A stretch of 41,881 nt of DNA from NCBI GenBank assembly GCA_035559815.1, contig DATMAT010000031.1:1-41881 (forward strand), written 5' to 3'. Within the stretch, counting starts at the first letter, position 1, and every line of letters starts with the position of its first letter. This DNA is from Thermodesulfobacteriota bacterium (GTDB taxonomy: Bacteria > Desulfobacterota_D > UBA1144 > Nemesobacterales > CSP1-2). Under the pieces are notes generated by a model that was not told where the DNA came from, did not search any database, and saw only the letters and a list, made by a program, of their open reading frames with translations. Below, piece after piece: positions 16,216 to 24,534 of the stretch. Position numbers and translations under genes: made by a program.

Positions 16216-16285
16216 AGATGCAAGATTCATGATGCATGATGAAAAGATGTATTTTATATCGTGCATCCTGTATCCTGCATCATTC
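16216..16285. repeat. GATGCATGAT-type hairpin upstream of aroQ
   Basis: Left arm 16217-16240 and right arm 16258-16281 pair over 24 positions with about 20 matches, enclosing a 17-nt AT-rich loop. The right arm runs up to the stop codon of the TPR gene (16284-16286). Sequence and spacing relate it to the inner hairpin at 15611-15676, so aroQ is bracketed by two members. Confidence 0.7.
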
Positions 16286-16985
16286 ATTTCTTGTTCACAA
16301 AACCGGCTTTTTCACTCAACAAATATGCTTTTGCCCTTTTCAATTTTCTCTCCAAAGAATCATTCGTCCGGTCGCGCTCTAATAGTTTTTCGTAAACCCC
16401 CGCGGCATCGGCATAAAACCCCTGGCTCATGTAAAGATCGGCCATGGTTTCGGTGTATATTTCTGCCTGCAGGAGGTTCGGAAAAGACTCTTCACCATCC
16501 TGGTCGCCGATGGATTCTGGTTCATCTGTTGATTCTATCTCCCCAGTGAGAGAGATCTCTCGTTCAAGTTCTTCGATGACCAACTTTAATTCATCGTCCC
16601 CGGGAATGTAAAACGAAATGGACTGGGCAATACCAAGGGCTTTATGCGGTTCGCCCTCGTCCCGGTAGATTTGTATGAGAATCTTACCCGCCGCCACATT
16701 ATCCGGGGCGGACTGCAGCACCTCTCCCATCTCCTTTTTGGCTTGGTTTATCATTCCTCGGTCAAGATGTATCTTTCCTAAAAGGAACTTTGCGGTGACG
16801 TTGTCCGGGTTCCGTCTCAAACCTTCCACCAGGATATCGGTGGCCCGGTCAAATTGCGACCTTTTTATCAAGATTTCTGCCAGGAAGACGAAGGCGGCAG
16901 AGGAGGGATTTTCGATCAAAAGTTTCTCGTACTTTTCTTTGAGATAATTTAATTCTTCTTCGTTAGACTCTCTCACTTTGCTCAT
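16284..16985 (-). CDS. Tetratricopeptide-repeat protein
   Basis: A 233-residue soluble protein with TPR-like helical pairs: residues about 24-60 (AAFVFLAEILIKRSQFDRAT), 58-93 (AKFLLGKIHLDRGMINQAKK), 92-126 (AGKILIQIYRDEGEPHKALG), and after an acidic Ser/Glu-rich linker (about 148-172) a last unit around 173-215 (AEIYTETMADLYMSQGFYAD). No signal peptide or membrane anchor is seen. TPR proteins scaffold other proteins; the partner is unknown. It lies between murJ and aroQ, and a link to envelope assembly would be a guess. Confidence 0.8.
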   Translation of the reverse strand: MSKVRESNEEELNYLKEKYEKLLIENPSSAAFVFLAEILIKRSQFDRATDILVEGLRRNPDNVTAKFLLGKIHLDRGMINQAKKEMGEVLQSAPDNVAAGKILIQIYRDEGEPHKALGIAQSISFYIPGDDELKLVIEELEREISLTGEIESTDEPESIGDQDGEESFPNLLQAEIYTETMADLYMSQGFYADAAGVYEKLLERDRTNDSLERKLKRAKAYLLSEKAGFVNKK

Positions 16986-17068
16986 AATACCCTTAGTTGA
17001 TAATAATGTAAATTATGAGTATTAGACAGGAAAGTAATCTAGGGAAAAACTTCTATATTTTTATCATC

Positions 17069-18631
17069 TCAGGTAATTTTTCTTCTTATCATGCTGATTA
17101 GAAAATCAAGTTCCCCTATCCTTAAAAGCTTTGTTAAAGCGAGGTAAGTTGCCATAGAAGCGAAGAACGAGGTAGTGAACACCACGAGTTTCTGAGTGGA
17201 AATACCGCTTTGCTCCCATTCAGAAAAAGTAGAAATCTTCCAAGCCAATGCCCCCATTATCAGTGATGCAAATGCAATTTTAATGCAGTATATCAAGGTG
17301 TTTTTTAATTCTATCTTTCCCATGCGTTTATTCAGCGCGAAAAACAAAAGAGAAAAGTTAAAGATTGAGGAAACGGAGCTTGCAAGAGCGAGCCCAGTGT
17401 GATTGAGTCCAAGCGTAAACCCGAGAATATATCCAAATGCGGCGTTGACTATGAAGGCAAAGAAGGCAAACAGAACTGGGGTCCTAGTATCCTGCATGGC
17501 GTAGAAAGCCGGGGCTGTTATCCTTACCCCCGCTACCGCCCAGAGCCCTAGGCTATATCCGAGAAGAGCTTGAGAAGTGAAAATAGTAGCTTCATGCGTG
17601 AATTCCCCCCTTTGATAGAGGAGGTTGCATATAGGGACTCTAAGGGCTATAAGCCCGGTAAGAGCAGGAGCTATTAAAAAAAGCATAAATCTTAGTGCGA
17701 ATGAATAACTTTCCCTAAATCTTTCTACTTCTCCTTTTGATACCTGGGAAGAGAGACTAGGAAGAAGGACCGTGGCGATAGATACGGCGATGATTCCCAG
17801 GGGAAATTCCATCAGTCTTTCTGAATAGTAGAGGTAGGAGACGGTTCCCTCCGGAAGGTGTGATCCATACTGTGTGCTTATTAAGATGTTCAGATTATAG
17901 ACAGCAACTCCAAAAAGTTGAGGGGCCATTAGGAAGGCTATTTTTTTCACTGCCGGATGTCGCAGGTTTTTCGTAAAGCTATGTATAAAACCAGTACTCC
18001 TCAGAAAAGGAATCTGGAAAATATATTGTATAGCCCCTCCGATAATAACTCCTATAGCTAGAGAAAAAATCGGAATGCTGAGGCTTTGATGAAGGAGAAA
18101 AATTACGGAGATGCTCCCTATATTGAAAGCCACTTGGGCAAAAGCTGGGGCGAAAAAACGTTTTAGCGAATTTAGTATCCCCATGGATAGTGCGGTGAGA
18201 GATGCGAAGAAGATATAAGGAAACATTACTCGATTAAGGTCTACTGCGAGGTTAAAAGTCTCACCTTTAAAACCGGATGCAAAAAGTTTGATTATGAATG
18301 GAGAGAGCACCACTCCGAGAAAAGAAACCAGGATTAAAACCATGAAAAGAAGCGTGAACGTAGCGTCAGACACCCTTTTAGCTTCTTCTCTACCGTTTTT
18401 CTCCAGGTATTCAGTGAATACAGGGATGAAGGATATGGTAAGGGAACCTTCAGCAAGAAGCCTGCGTAGAAGATTCGGAATTCTAAAAGCTACATAGTAT
18501 GCGTCGGTATCTGCTTTTGCTCCAAAGAAATAGGCTATTACCATGTCCCTTAGGTAGCCGGTTATTCGGCTGAGCAGTGTTATGAATCCTACGACCCCTG
18601 CGGAACGAGTGATTTCCTCTTCATGCTTCAT
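17069..18631 (-). CDS. murJ: Lipid II flippase MurJ (MviN)
   Basis: A 520-residue polytopic membrane protein of the MOP superfamily. The N-terminal part shows the MurJ signature: SAGVVGFITLLSRITGYLRD (10-29), then FFGAKADTDAYYVAFRIPNL and RLLAEGSLTISFIPVFTEY (57-75). About 14 transmembrane helices are expected from the hydrophobic pattern. It flips undecaprenyl-linked lipid II to the periplasmic face. It is transcribed away from the dcw cluster that makes its substrate and begins the long minus-strand run. Upstream lies a 551-bp spacer. Confidence 0.96.
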   Translation of the reverse strand: MKHEEEITRSAGVVGFITLLSRITGYLRDMVIAYFFGAKADTDAYYVAFRIPNLLRRLLAEGSLTISFIPVFTEYLEKNGREEAKRVSDATFTLLFMVLILVSFLGVVLSPFIIKLFASGFKGETFNLAVDLNRVMFPYIFFASLTALSMGILNSLKRFFAPAFAQVAFNIGSISVIFLLHQSLSIPIFSLAIGVIIGGAIQYIFQIPFLRSTGFIHSFTKNLRHPAVKKIAFLMAPQLFGVAVYNLNILISTQYGSHLPEGTVSYLYYSERLMEFPLGIIAVSIATVLLPSLSSQVSKGEVERFRESYSFALRFMLFLIAPALTGLIALRVPICNLLYQRGEFTHEATIFTSQALLGYSLGLWAVAGVRITAPAFYAMQDTRTPVLFAFFAFIVNAAFGYILGFTLGLNHTGLALASSVSSIFNFSLLFFALNKRMGKIELKNTLIYCIKIAFASLIMGALAWKISTFSEWEQSGISTQKLVVFTTSFFASMATYLALTKLLRIGELDFLISMIRRKIT

Positions 18632-19182
18632 CGAGGCGTGTAGTTTATATCAAGACTATAAGCAATCAAGAAAGAGAGAATTTAGCCAGCATGTCTCTTT
18701 TGCTGATTTCGCCGTACAATCGGTGAGTTGGATGCATAAACTGGTAAAATATTAATCCGTCCTTGAGTTAAACAGTCGGATTGATAAAGACGGTAGGAAT
18801 AATATCGCTTAAACAGTGAGTATTGCCTCTAACACGGTGAAGTTGCATTATCTTGCACTAGAAGAGATGGTTAGAATTAAAGCAAATGTAATATGATGTA
18901 GGGAACGCATATATTTCGACGGAGTTTATCCTGAGGAATTATGTTAAAAAGGGGTTAAGTATAAACGGTTCCCTTCTTATAATTAACACAATACATAAGG
19001 AGGGAACAGTCATGGAGAAAGTCGAAGGGCTCAGTACAGGTATATGTTCCTTACATTTTACTAAGCTCATCGACGAGCACATTCCGTTTCTCAAAATGGC
19101 TCTTTGATTTCCCTTTGTCAAAAGGGTTACGATGAACGAGTTGAGTAATCAGAATTAGATAAGTAATAAAGAGGCCAGGTTA
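18632..19182. other. Intergenic spacer between murJ and the MBL-fold gene
   Basis: This 551-bp AT-rich stretch separates divergent transcription units. Apart from the 31-codon ORF at 19012 and its upstream TATAAT (18978-18983) I see no conserved coding region, RNA gene or strong repeat. It should carry the promoters for murJ (minus) and the MBL gene (plus). Confidence 0.6.
19012..19107 (+). CDS. Small ORF with strong ribosome binding site (31 aa), unknown
   Basis: A 31-codon ORF beginning MEKVEGLSTG and ending HIPFLKMAL. It is preceded by TAAGGAGGG at 18996-19004, 7 nt before the ATG, one of the best Shine-Dalgarno sites in the window, and by a perfect TATAAT at 18978-18983. No good -35 is evident. 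It ends 75 bp before the MBL-fold gene. It could be a leader peptide, a small protein, or the surviving start of a larger gene broken by a stop. No homology is recognised. Confidence 0.4.
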   Translation: MEKVEGLSTGICSLHFTKLIDEHIPFLKMAL

Positions 19183-20139
19183 ATGGAATATTCAATAGCT
19201 GAAAGAAAGCCAGGCGTTTGGTTTGTCGATTTGAAGGTAGGGGGCGAGAGGGAATATACCGGAGCATATATCGTTGCCACGGGAAATGAAGTTGCCTTCG
19301 TGGAAGTAGGGCCTTCGACCACAGCGGATAGTATGCTTAAGGCGCTCGATGAAATCGGATACCGTCCTGAAAATGTTAAATACCTACTACCCACCCACGT
19401 TCATCTGGACCACGCCGGCGCTGCCGGGGCCCTGGTGAAGCATCTTCCGAGCGCTTATGTTATTTCACATAAAAGGGCAGTTCCTCATATGGTTGACCCG
19501 GAATCGACGCTGTGGAGGGCAGCGAATAAGGTCCTGGGATTTGTGGCGGAGATCTACGGAAAGCCAGAACCAGTCCCGCCAGAAAAAATTATTCCGGTCG
19601 AGGACGAAATCGGAATCTATGTAGGGAAACTCCATTTGAAGATTATTTCAACGCCGGGACATGCCAGCCATCATCTCTCCGTCTTTCTCCTTCAACATAG
19701 CATTGTTTTCACCGGGGATGCTGCCGGCATATACGTGCCAAGCCTCGATGTGGTGCTTCCGGCTACGCCGCCGCCTTTTAGACTGGGCCAAGCGCTAAGA
19801 TCCATCGAGGCTATGATTTCGCTCGGACCCAAGCTGGTTGCTTATACCCATTTCGACCTCTCCGCAGACGGAGAAAGAAACCTGAAGAAGCATTACTATC
19901 AACTTATCCATTGGTATGAAACTGCGAAGAAAGCCGTTACGAATGGGATGAATGATCCCGATGACTTTTTTGATCTGATTGCAGAACGGGACTACGACCT
20001 GAAGAAGTTCCTTTTAAATTCGCATAATCTGGATGGTCTAAGACGAGGTGTGGAGACTAGTTTAAGAGGATTTATGCTGATGGTGGAGGAGGAAAGAACG
20101 GAGGGTCAAGCCCTTGAGAGACAGGTGGAATCGAGCTAG
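19183..20139 (+). CDS. Metallo-beta-lactamase-fold hydrolase
   Basis: A 318-residue MBL-fold protein with a complete dinuclear metal site: HVHLDH (72-77, HxHxDH), H160 (TPGHASHH), D179 (TGDAAG) and H223 (YTHFD). The N-terminal region has the beta-sheet start AYIVATGNEVAFVEVG. An alpha-helical C-terminal part of about 80 residues (ERNLKKHYYQLIHWYETAKK) resembles hydrolases of the glyoxalase II/thioesterase-like type. The substrate cannot be assigned. The ATG at 19183 has a GAGG-type ribosome binding site. It is convergent with the DUF4911-like gene. Confidence 0.88.
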   Translation: MEYSIAERKPGVWFVDLKVGGEREYTGAYIVATGNEVAFVEVGPSTTADSMLKALDEIGYRPENVKYLLPTHVHLDHAGAAGALVKHLPSAYVISHKRAVPHMVDPESTLWRAANKVLGFVAEIYGKPEPVPPEKIIPVEDEIGIYVGKLHLKIISTPGHASHHLSVFLLQHSIVFTGDAAGIYVPSLDVVLPATPPPFRLGQALRSIEAMISLGPKLVAYTHFDLSADGERNLKKHYYQLIHWYETAKKAVTNGMNDPDDFFDLIAERDYDLKKFLLNSHNLDGLRRGVETSLRGFMLMVEEERTEGQALERQVESS

Positions 20140-20167
20140 AGAAGGTATTAGAATCAAGGTTGTATAA

Positions 20168-20386
20168 TCAAAAGCCCGATTCTACTTCTTCAAACTCAAT
20201 CTCCCTCTTCAGGTTTCTTAGGACCTCCCTAGTTTCCTCCACCAGGTCATCGGTGGGAATAATTTTAATTATCCCGAGCTCTACATTCTCGGTCCTAACC
20301 CATGCCAGGTGTGAATAGGTTCCGAGGATTGACTGAAGGTAAACTGTGTCGCTAGGGTCAAGAAGCTTTATGTATATGGTAGCCAT
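20168..20386 (-). CDS. DUF4911-like protein
   Basis: A 72-residue protein starting MATIYIKLLDPSDTVYLQSI with a beta-alpha-beta pattern and a central SHLAWVRTENVELGIIKII, resembling the short DUF4911 family (LxxxDP..I.FLK.ILEGYDGLA.VRT). No function is known for that family. The frame is open to a GTG at 20422, but homology begins at the ATG at 20386 and neither start has an ideal ribosome binding site. The gene lies between the convergent MBL gene and the divergent dcw promoter region. Confidence 0.65.
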   Translation of the reverse strand: MATIYIKLLDPSDTVYLQSILGTYSHLAWVRTENVELGIIKIIPTDDLVEETREVLRNLKREIEFEEVESGF

Positions 20387-20723
20387 GCTATAGAATAACT
20401 CCCGGCGATAATCAGTCAACACTTTAATTACTAAGGTCTTATAGATGGTTACATTATATACTTAAAGCGAACTGTGTTCATTTCAGGGCAATTTTAGTGA
20501 CACCATATTTTTTGAATTTCATACCCATAGCCCGGATATCCAAAATTCTATGAGATAATAAAAGGTGCAAAAAGACAGAGTGATTGGGGTGTGATGATTA
20601 ATGACCAGTCGAAAATCGGGAGGGGAAGCTACGCTTTATTTGTTTTTATTTGGTTACAATCCTGTGAATACGCTTGTCTTAGCCCCCTCCCATATAAAAA
20701 ATTAAAAAATTTCACAAAGTTAC

Positions 20724-20752
20724 TTGACAAAGTTTACACGTTTTTATATAGT
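20724..20752 (+). promoter_or_regulatory. Consensus sigma-70-type promoter of the dcw cluster
   Basis: TTGACA at 20724-20729, a 17-bp spacer, and TATAGT at 20747-20752 (5/6 match to TATAAT). The predicted transcription start is near 20759-20760, about 40 bp before the mraZ ATG. The first MraZ-like box begins at 20751, inside the -10 element. Confidence 0.85.
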
Positions 20753-20780
20753 GGTTTAAAGTGGCATAAAGTGGCATAAT
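20751..20780 (+). promoter_or_regulatory. Triple 10-bp MraZ operator boxes
   Basis: Three head-to-tail copies: GTGGTTTAAA (20751-20760), GTGGCATAAA (20761-20770), GTGGCATAAT (20771-20780). Boxes of the AAAGTGG/TGGGN type repeated every 10 bp in front of mraZ are known MraZ binding sites in E. coli and mycoplasmas. Here they cover the -10 region and the predicted start site, so binding should block RNA polymerase. Confidence 0.85.
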
Positions 20781-20800
20781 AAGGCGTCTGAGAGCATGTA

Positions 20801-21247
20801 ATGTTCCGCGGCAGATATGAACACACCATGACCGATAAAGGGCGAATTAGCGTGCCTTCAAAGTTTAGAGAGGTCCTGAAAGAAAAGTACGATGATGAAA
20901 CCCTGGTGATAACCAACTTTGACAAGTGCTTAGCCGCCTATCCGGTAAAGGAATGGAATGAGATAGAAAAAAAAGCGGCAGAACTACCCCAGTTCAGACA
21001 AGAGGTGATTTCTTTCCTTAGATATTTGATGGGTTCGGCCATCGATTGCCAGATAGATGGGTCTGGTAGGGTGCTTATACCTCAAGCTCTAAGAAACCAC
21101 GCCCAGATTAAACGAGATGTTGTTATGATCGGCATGCTCAGCCGGTTTGAGATATGGTCGAGAGAGCTTTGGGAAGAAGAGGAATCCAAGAAGGCTTACG
21201 AGGAGTTCAAGAGGAGTAGGGAAATCTTGGCGGGTCAGCGATTATGA
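20801..21247 (+). CDS. mraZ: Transcriptional regulator MraZ
   Basis: A 148-residue protein with two SpoVT-AbrB-like DNA-binding domains. The first starts MFRGRYEHTMTDKGRISVPSK and the second contains DCQIDGSGRVLIPQALR (about 83-99). MraZ oligomerises into rings and binds direct repeats in its own promoter, controlling the dcw operon; three such boxes lie 20-50 bp upstream. The stop overlaps the rsmH start by 4 bp. The ATG at 20801 has only a weak Shine-Dalgarno. Confidence 0.97.
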   Translation: MFRGRYEHTMTDKGRISVPSKFREVLKEKYDDETLVITNFDKCLAAYPVKEWNEIEKKAAELPQFRQEVISFLRYLMGSAIDCQIDGSGRVLIPQALRNHAQIKRDVVMIGMLSRFEIWSRELWEEEESKKAYEEFKRSREILAGQRL

Positions 21248-22209
21248 ACATTGAGAAGGCGGTGTTGGAGATAAAAAATCCGGTACACAAGCCGGTGATG
21301 GTGAAGGAAGCGGTAGAGTTCTTGCGTCCTTATCCTGGTGGTATATACGTAGATGCCACTCTGGGGCTGGGAGGGCATACCGAGGCGATTCTAAAATACT
21401 CCGAGTATAGGGCCAAGATCATAGGATTCGATATCGACGATGAATCACTTTCCCTATCCAAAAAAAGACTATCCGGCTCTGCCGGTCAAGTCGTGTTTGT
21501 GAACAGGAACTACTCGGAGATCCAAGAGGTGCTCGAGTCGATGGGGGTGGATGAGCTGGACGGAATAGTGGCTGACCTGGGGATGTCTTCATTCCATATA
21601 GAGGCAAGCGGTAGAGGATTCAGCTTTCTCAAGGACGAGCCGCTCGACATGAGAATGGATGCCAGATTGAGATTCACCGCTAGCGACTTAGTCAATGAAA
21701 TGGATGAGGAGGAGATTTCCAGGATTCTTAGCACATACGGCGAAGAGAAATGGTCTAAAAGAATAGCCCGGGAGATACTTAGATTCCGCCGAGGGGCGGC
21801 TATAAAAACGTCTGCTCAGCTTGCGGATATAGTTTCCGGTGCCATCCCGAAACAGTTTCATCCCCAAAACATTCACCCGGCAACCAAGACCTTTCAAGCG
21901 TTTCGTATAGCAGTCAACAATGAACTGGAAAACCTGGAACGCTTCTTACAAGAGGCCGTTCCCTTGGTTAAGGTCGGCGGAAGAATAGTCATAATCTCTT
22001 TTCATTCCCTGGAAGACAGGCTGGTAAAAAACACGTTCAAGAAGCTATCGTCGCCTTGCATTTGCCCCCCCGGTCTGCCCAGATGCGGATGCGGAAGAAA
22101 AAGTATCCTCAAGATAATTACCCGTTCCCCGGTCATGGCCGGGGTAGAAGAATTACTGGATAACCCGAGGGCAAGGAGCGCAAAATTAAGAGTAGGAGAG
22201 AGGATATAA
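21244..22209 (+). CDS. rsmH: 16S rRNA (cytosine(1402)-N4)-methyltransferase RsmH
   Basis: A 321-residue SAM-dependent methyltransferase (MraW) that N4-methylates C1402 in the 16S rRNA P site. The opening NPVHKPVMVKEAVEFL (12-27), the SAM loop VDATLGLGGHTEAIL (36-50), the insertion domain, and the C-terminal HPATKTFQAFRIAVNNEL and SFHSLEDR motifs are all present. The CICPPGLPRCGCG cysteine cluster near the end is typical. It begins with ATGA overlapping the mraZ stop. Confidence 0.97.
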   Translation: MNIEKAVLEIKNPVHKPVMVKEAVEFLRPYPGGIYVDATLGLGGHTEAILKYSEYRAKIIGFDIDDESLSLSKKRLSGSAGQVVFVNRNYSEIQEVLESMGVDELDGIVADLGMSSFHIEASGRGFSFLKDEPLDMRMDARLRFTASDLVNEMDEEEISRILSTYGEEKWSKRIAREILRFRRGAAIKTSAQLADIVSGAIPKQFHPQNIHPATKTFQAFRIAVNNELENLERFLQEAVPLVKVGGRIVIISFHSLEDRLVKNTFKKLSSPCICPPGLPRCGCGRKSILKIITRSPVMAGVEELLDNPRARSAKLRVGERI

Positions 22210-22212
22210 GCC

Positions 22213-22551
22213 ATGGCCCTGGCCAGGACTATTAGAGTAAGAGGGAATTCAACTTTAGAGAGGGTGGTATTTTCCACGAGGTTTCTGGTGGCGATTATAT
22301 TGGTCATGGTTCTGGCTATTGCCTACATAACCATCAAGGTCGAGGCGACAAGAATGGGTTATGAGATTTCAGCCAGTAAGAGGGAAGAAGAAAAATTACT
22401 CAAAGAAAACCTTCTTCTCACCGCCGAGCTAATGAGGCTGAAATCGCCTCAAAGGGTCGAGGGTCTGGCGCATGAGCTCGGTTTTAAGTTTCCCACTCCG
22501 GAAGACCTTATATATATAGAAGAGAATACCTTAATCGGGGAGAGCAAATGA
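22213..22551 (+). CDS. ftsL: Cell division protein FtsL
   Basis: A 112-residue bitopic protein: short cytoplasmic N-terminus, one transmembrane helix (about 24-41, LVAIILVMVLAIAYITIK), and a periplasmic coiled coil (about 45-80, EISASKREEEKLLKENLLL) ending in an AHELGFKFPTPEDLIYIE segment. FtsL sequences diverge widely; the call rests on this architecture and its place between rsmH and ftsI. It should act with a FtsB-like partner, FtsQ, FtsW and FtsI in the divisome. It overlaps ftsI by 4 bp. Confidence 0.88.
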   Translation: MALARTIRVRGNSTLERVVFSTRFLVAIILVMVLAIAYITIKVEATRMGYEISASKREEEKLLKENLLLTAELMRLKSPQRVEGLAHELGFKFPTPEDLIYIEENTLIGESK

Positions 22552-24464
22552 CAGGAAGGAAAAGCTCCAAAAAGAGGATATCGTTGGCCAGGGACTTGAC
22601 GAAACCAATGTGGAAAATCTCGATTGTCGGCGGGATGCTGCTCATACTTTTTACTGCAGTATCGGTCAGGGCTTTAAAGCTCCAGGTGCTCAGCACGGAT
22701 AAGGCCTTTGAACTGGCCAGAAAGCAACACACCGGCCTTTTCACCCTCCTTCCCCGTCGAGGGAGGATACTGGACATAAATAAGAAGGAACTGGCCATAA
22801 ACGTAGATGCGGTATCCAGTTATGTGCATCCGGGGAATGTGAAAGACCCGAAGCAGTTTTCTCTAGTGCTTTCAAAGTTGGTAAAGCGCCCCCAAAAAGA
22901 AGTACTCAATATGCTGCTTTCCCAAAAACCGTTTGTTTGGATAACCAGGCTGGGCGAGCCGGAGCTGATTTCTAAGCTAAAAAGCGCTAATTTAGACGGT
23001 ATAGGTTTTGTAGATGAGCCCAAAAGGGTTTATCCGAACGGCCACCTGGCCGGGCAGGTCCTAGGTTTTACCAATATCGACTCAAAGGGGATAGAGGGAA
23101 TCGAGTATGAATTCGAGAGTTTACTCGCCGGCAGCCCGGGCAGAATTACCGTGAAGAGGGATGCCCGAGGAAGGCATATAATCAGCACTCCCACCGATGT
23201 CGAAGCCAGCGTTTCCGGCTACGACATCATCCTCCACCTGGACTCACAAATTCAATACATAGTGGAGAAGGAGCTTAAGGAAGGCATAAAAAAGGCATCG
23301 GCAGAAAAAGGGATGGCTCTTCTCATGGACCCGGAGACCGGTGCGATACTGGCAATGGCTTCATATCCTTTTTTCGACCCAAACGAATTCAATAAGTACA
23401 GCGGGGACTCCAGGAGGAACCTGCCGATTTGGTACTCGTTCGAGCCGGGTTCGACCATCAAGATGTTTTTGGCCGCTGCCGCCCTGGAGGACAAGAAGGT
23501 CAATCTGTCGTCAAAGTTTGATTGCGAGAATGGCAAGAGAAAGGTGGGACCTTACTTTATAAACGATGTTCACCCCTACGGGGTGTTGAATGTGGCCCAA
23601 ATCGTGGAGTTGTCTAGCAATGTATGCGCCTCTAAGATAGCCGAGACCCTGGGCAAGGACCGGTTCCATGCCTATCTTAGGTCTTTCGGGTTTGGGGAAA
23701 AGACAGAAATCGACCTGCCCGGAGAATCAACCGGAAGACTGGCCAGCCCCAAGAAATGGGGGCCGGTTGAACTGGCCACGCTCTCCTTTGGTCAGGGGAT
23801 CTCGGTTACCGCTATCCAACTGGCGTCGGCACTGTCGGCCATCGCCAACGGAGGCTACCTTTTGAAACCGCGTGTGGTCAAAGAAATAGTGAGTCCGGAC
23901 GGCAAGGTGGTAAAGGGAAATGAGCCAGAAGTGGTCGGCCGGGTTATATCATACGATACTGCCGAGACCATCAAGGGAATTTTGGAAGGGGTTGTGGAGA
24001 ATGGCACGGGTAAACAGGCTTCGATTCCCGGCTATCGGGTAGCCGGAAAGACCGGTACGGCCCAGATTCCCAACCCGGAAACCGGAGGGTATTATTCTAA
24101 CCGCTACCTGTCTTCTTTCATCGGTTTTGCCCCGGTTGATGACCCTAAGATAACACTGGTCATAGTGGTGGAGAACCCTAAAACCAGCAACTACGGCGGG
24201 GTTGTAGCCGCTCCGATATTCAGGGCAATTACGGAGAAGGTTCTTTTCTACAAGGGGATTCCTCCTCAAAAAGGCTTCGTAGAAGCAAAGATAATGCCCG
24301 ATCTTCGCGGTAAGAGCGCAAGGGATATTCTCAGATGGGCGGAAAAAGAGGGGCTCAAGGTTAAGTTAACCGGAAGCGGATATGTCAAGGACCAAAAACC
24401 GCGGGCCGGAGAAAGGATAAAGGCGGACACGGTTTGCTCCGTAGAGTTAAGGCAGACGATATAA
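22548..24464 (+). CDS. ftsI: Division transpeptidase FtsI (PBP2/3-type) with PASTA domain
   Basis: A 638-residue class B penicillin-binding protein: cytoplasmic basic N-terminus, transmembrane helix (about 23-43), pedestal domain, and transpeptidase domain with S302TIK305 (nucleophile Ser302), SSN (356-358) and KTG (501-503). A single PASTA domain follows at about 583-638 (MPDLRGKSARDILRWAEKEG). E. coli FtsI (588 aa) lacks PASTA; its presence is common in Gram-positives and deltaproteobacterial-type lineages. It crosslinks septal peptidoglycan with FtsW. A 70-bp gap precedes murE. Confidence 0.96.
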   Translation: MTGRKSSKKRISLARDLTKPMWKISIVGGMLLILFTAVSVRALKLQVLSTDKAFELARKQHTGLFTLLPRRGRILDINKKELAINVDAVSSYVHPGNVKDPKQFSLVLSKLVKRPQKEVLNMLLSQKPFVWITRLGEPELISKLKSANLDGIGFVDEPKRVYPNGHLAGQVLGFTNIDSKGIEGIEYEFESLLAGSPGRITVKRDARGRHIISTPTDVEASVSGYDIILHLDSQIQYIVEKELKEGIKKASAEKGMALLMDPETGAILAMASYPFFDPNEFNKYSGDSRRNLPIWYSFEPGSTIKMFLAAAALEDKKVNLSSKFDCENGKRKVGPYFINDVHPYGVLNVAQIVELSSNVCASKIAETLGKDRFHAYLRSFGFGEKTEIDLPGESTGRLASPKKWGPVELATLSFGQGISVTAIQLASALSAIANGGYLLKPRVVKEIVSPDGKVVKGNEPEVVGRVISYDTAETIKGILEGVVENGTGKQASIPGYRVAGKTGTAQIPNPETGGYYSNRYLSSFIGFAPVDDPKITLVIVVENPKTSNYGGVVAAPIFRAITEKVLFYKGIPPQKGFVEAKIMPDLRGKSARDILRWAEKEGLKVKLTGSGYVKDQKPRAGERIKADTVCSVELRQTI

Positions 24465-24534
24465 TAAGCTGGTATATAATTTGATCCCTCGGGCCATAGG
24501 ATAAACCTGTTTTCATGCACGGCTGAGCAGTTAG

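Noticed and set aside
18939-19121. 60-codon minus-strand ORF
   Set aside because: Antisense of the 31-codon plus-strand ORF that has the strong Shine-Dalgarno.
20591-20779. 62-codon plus-strand ORF before mraZ
   Set aside because: Runs through the dcw promoter and MraZ boxes; no homology.
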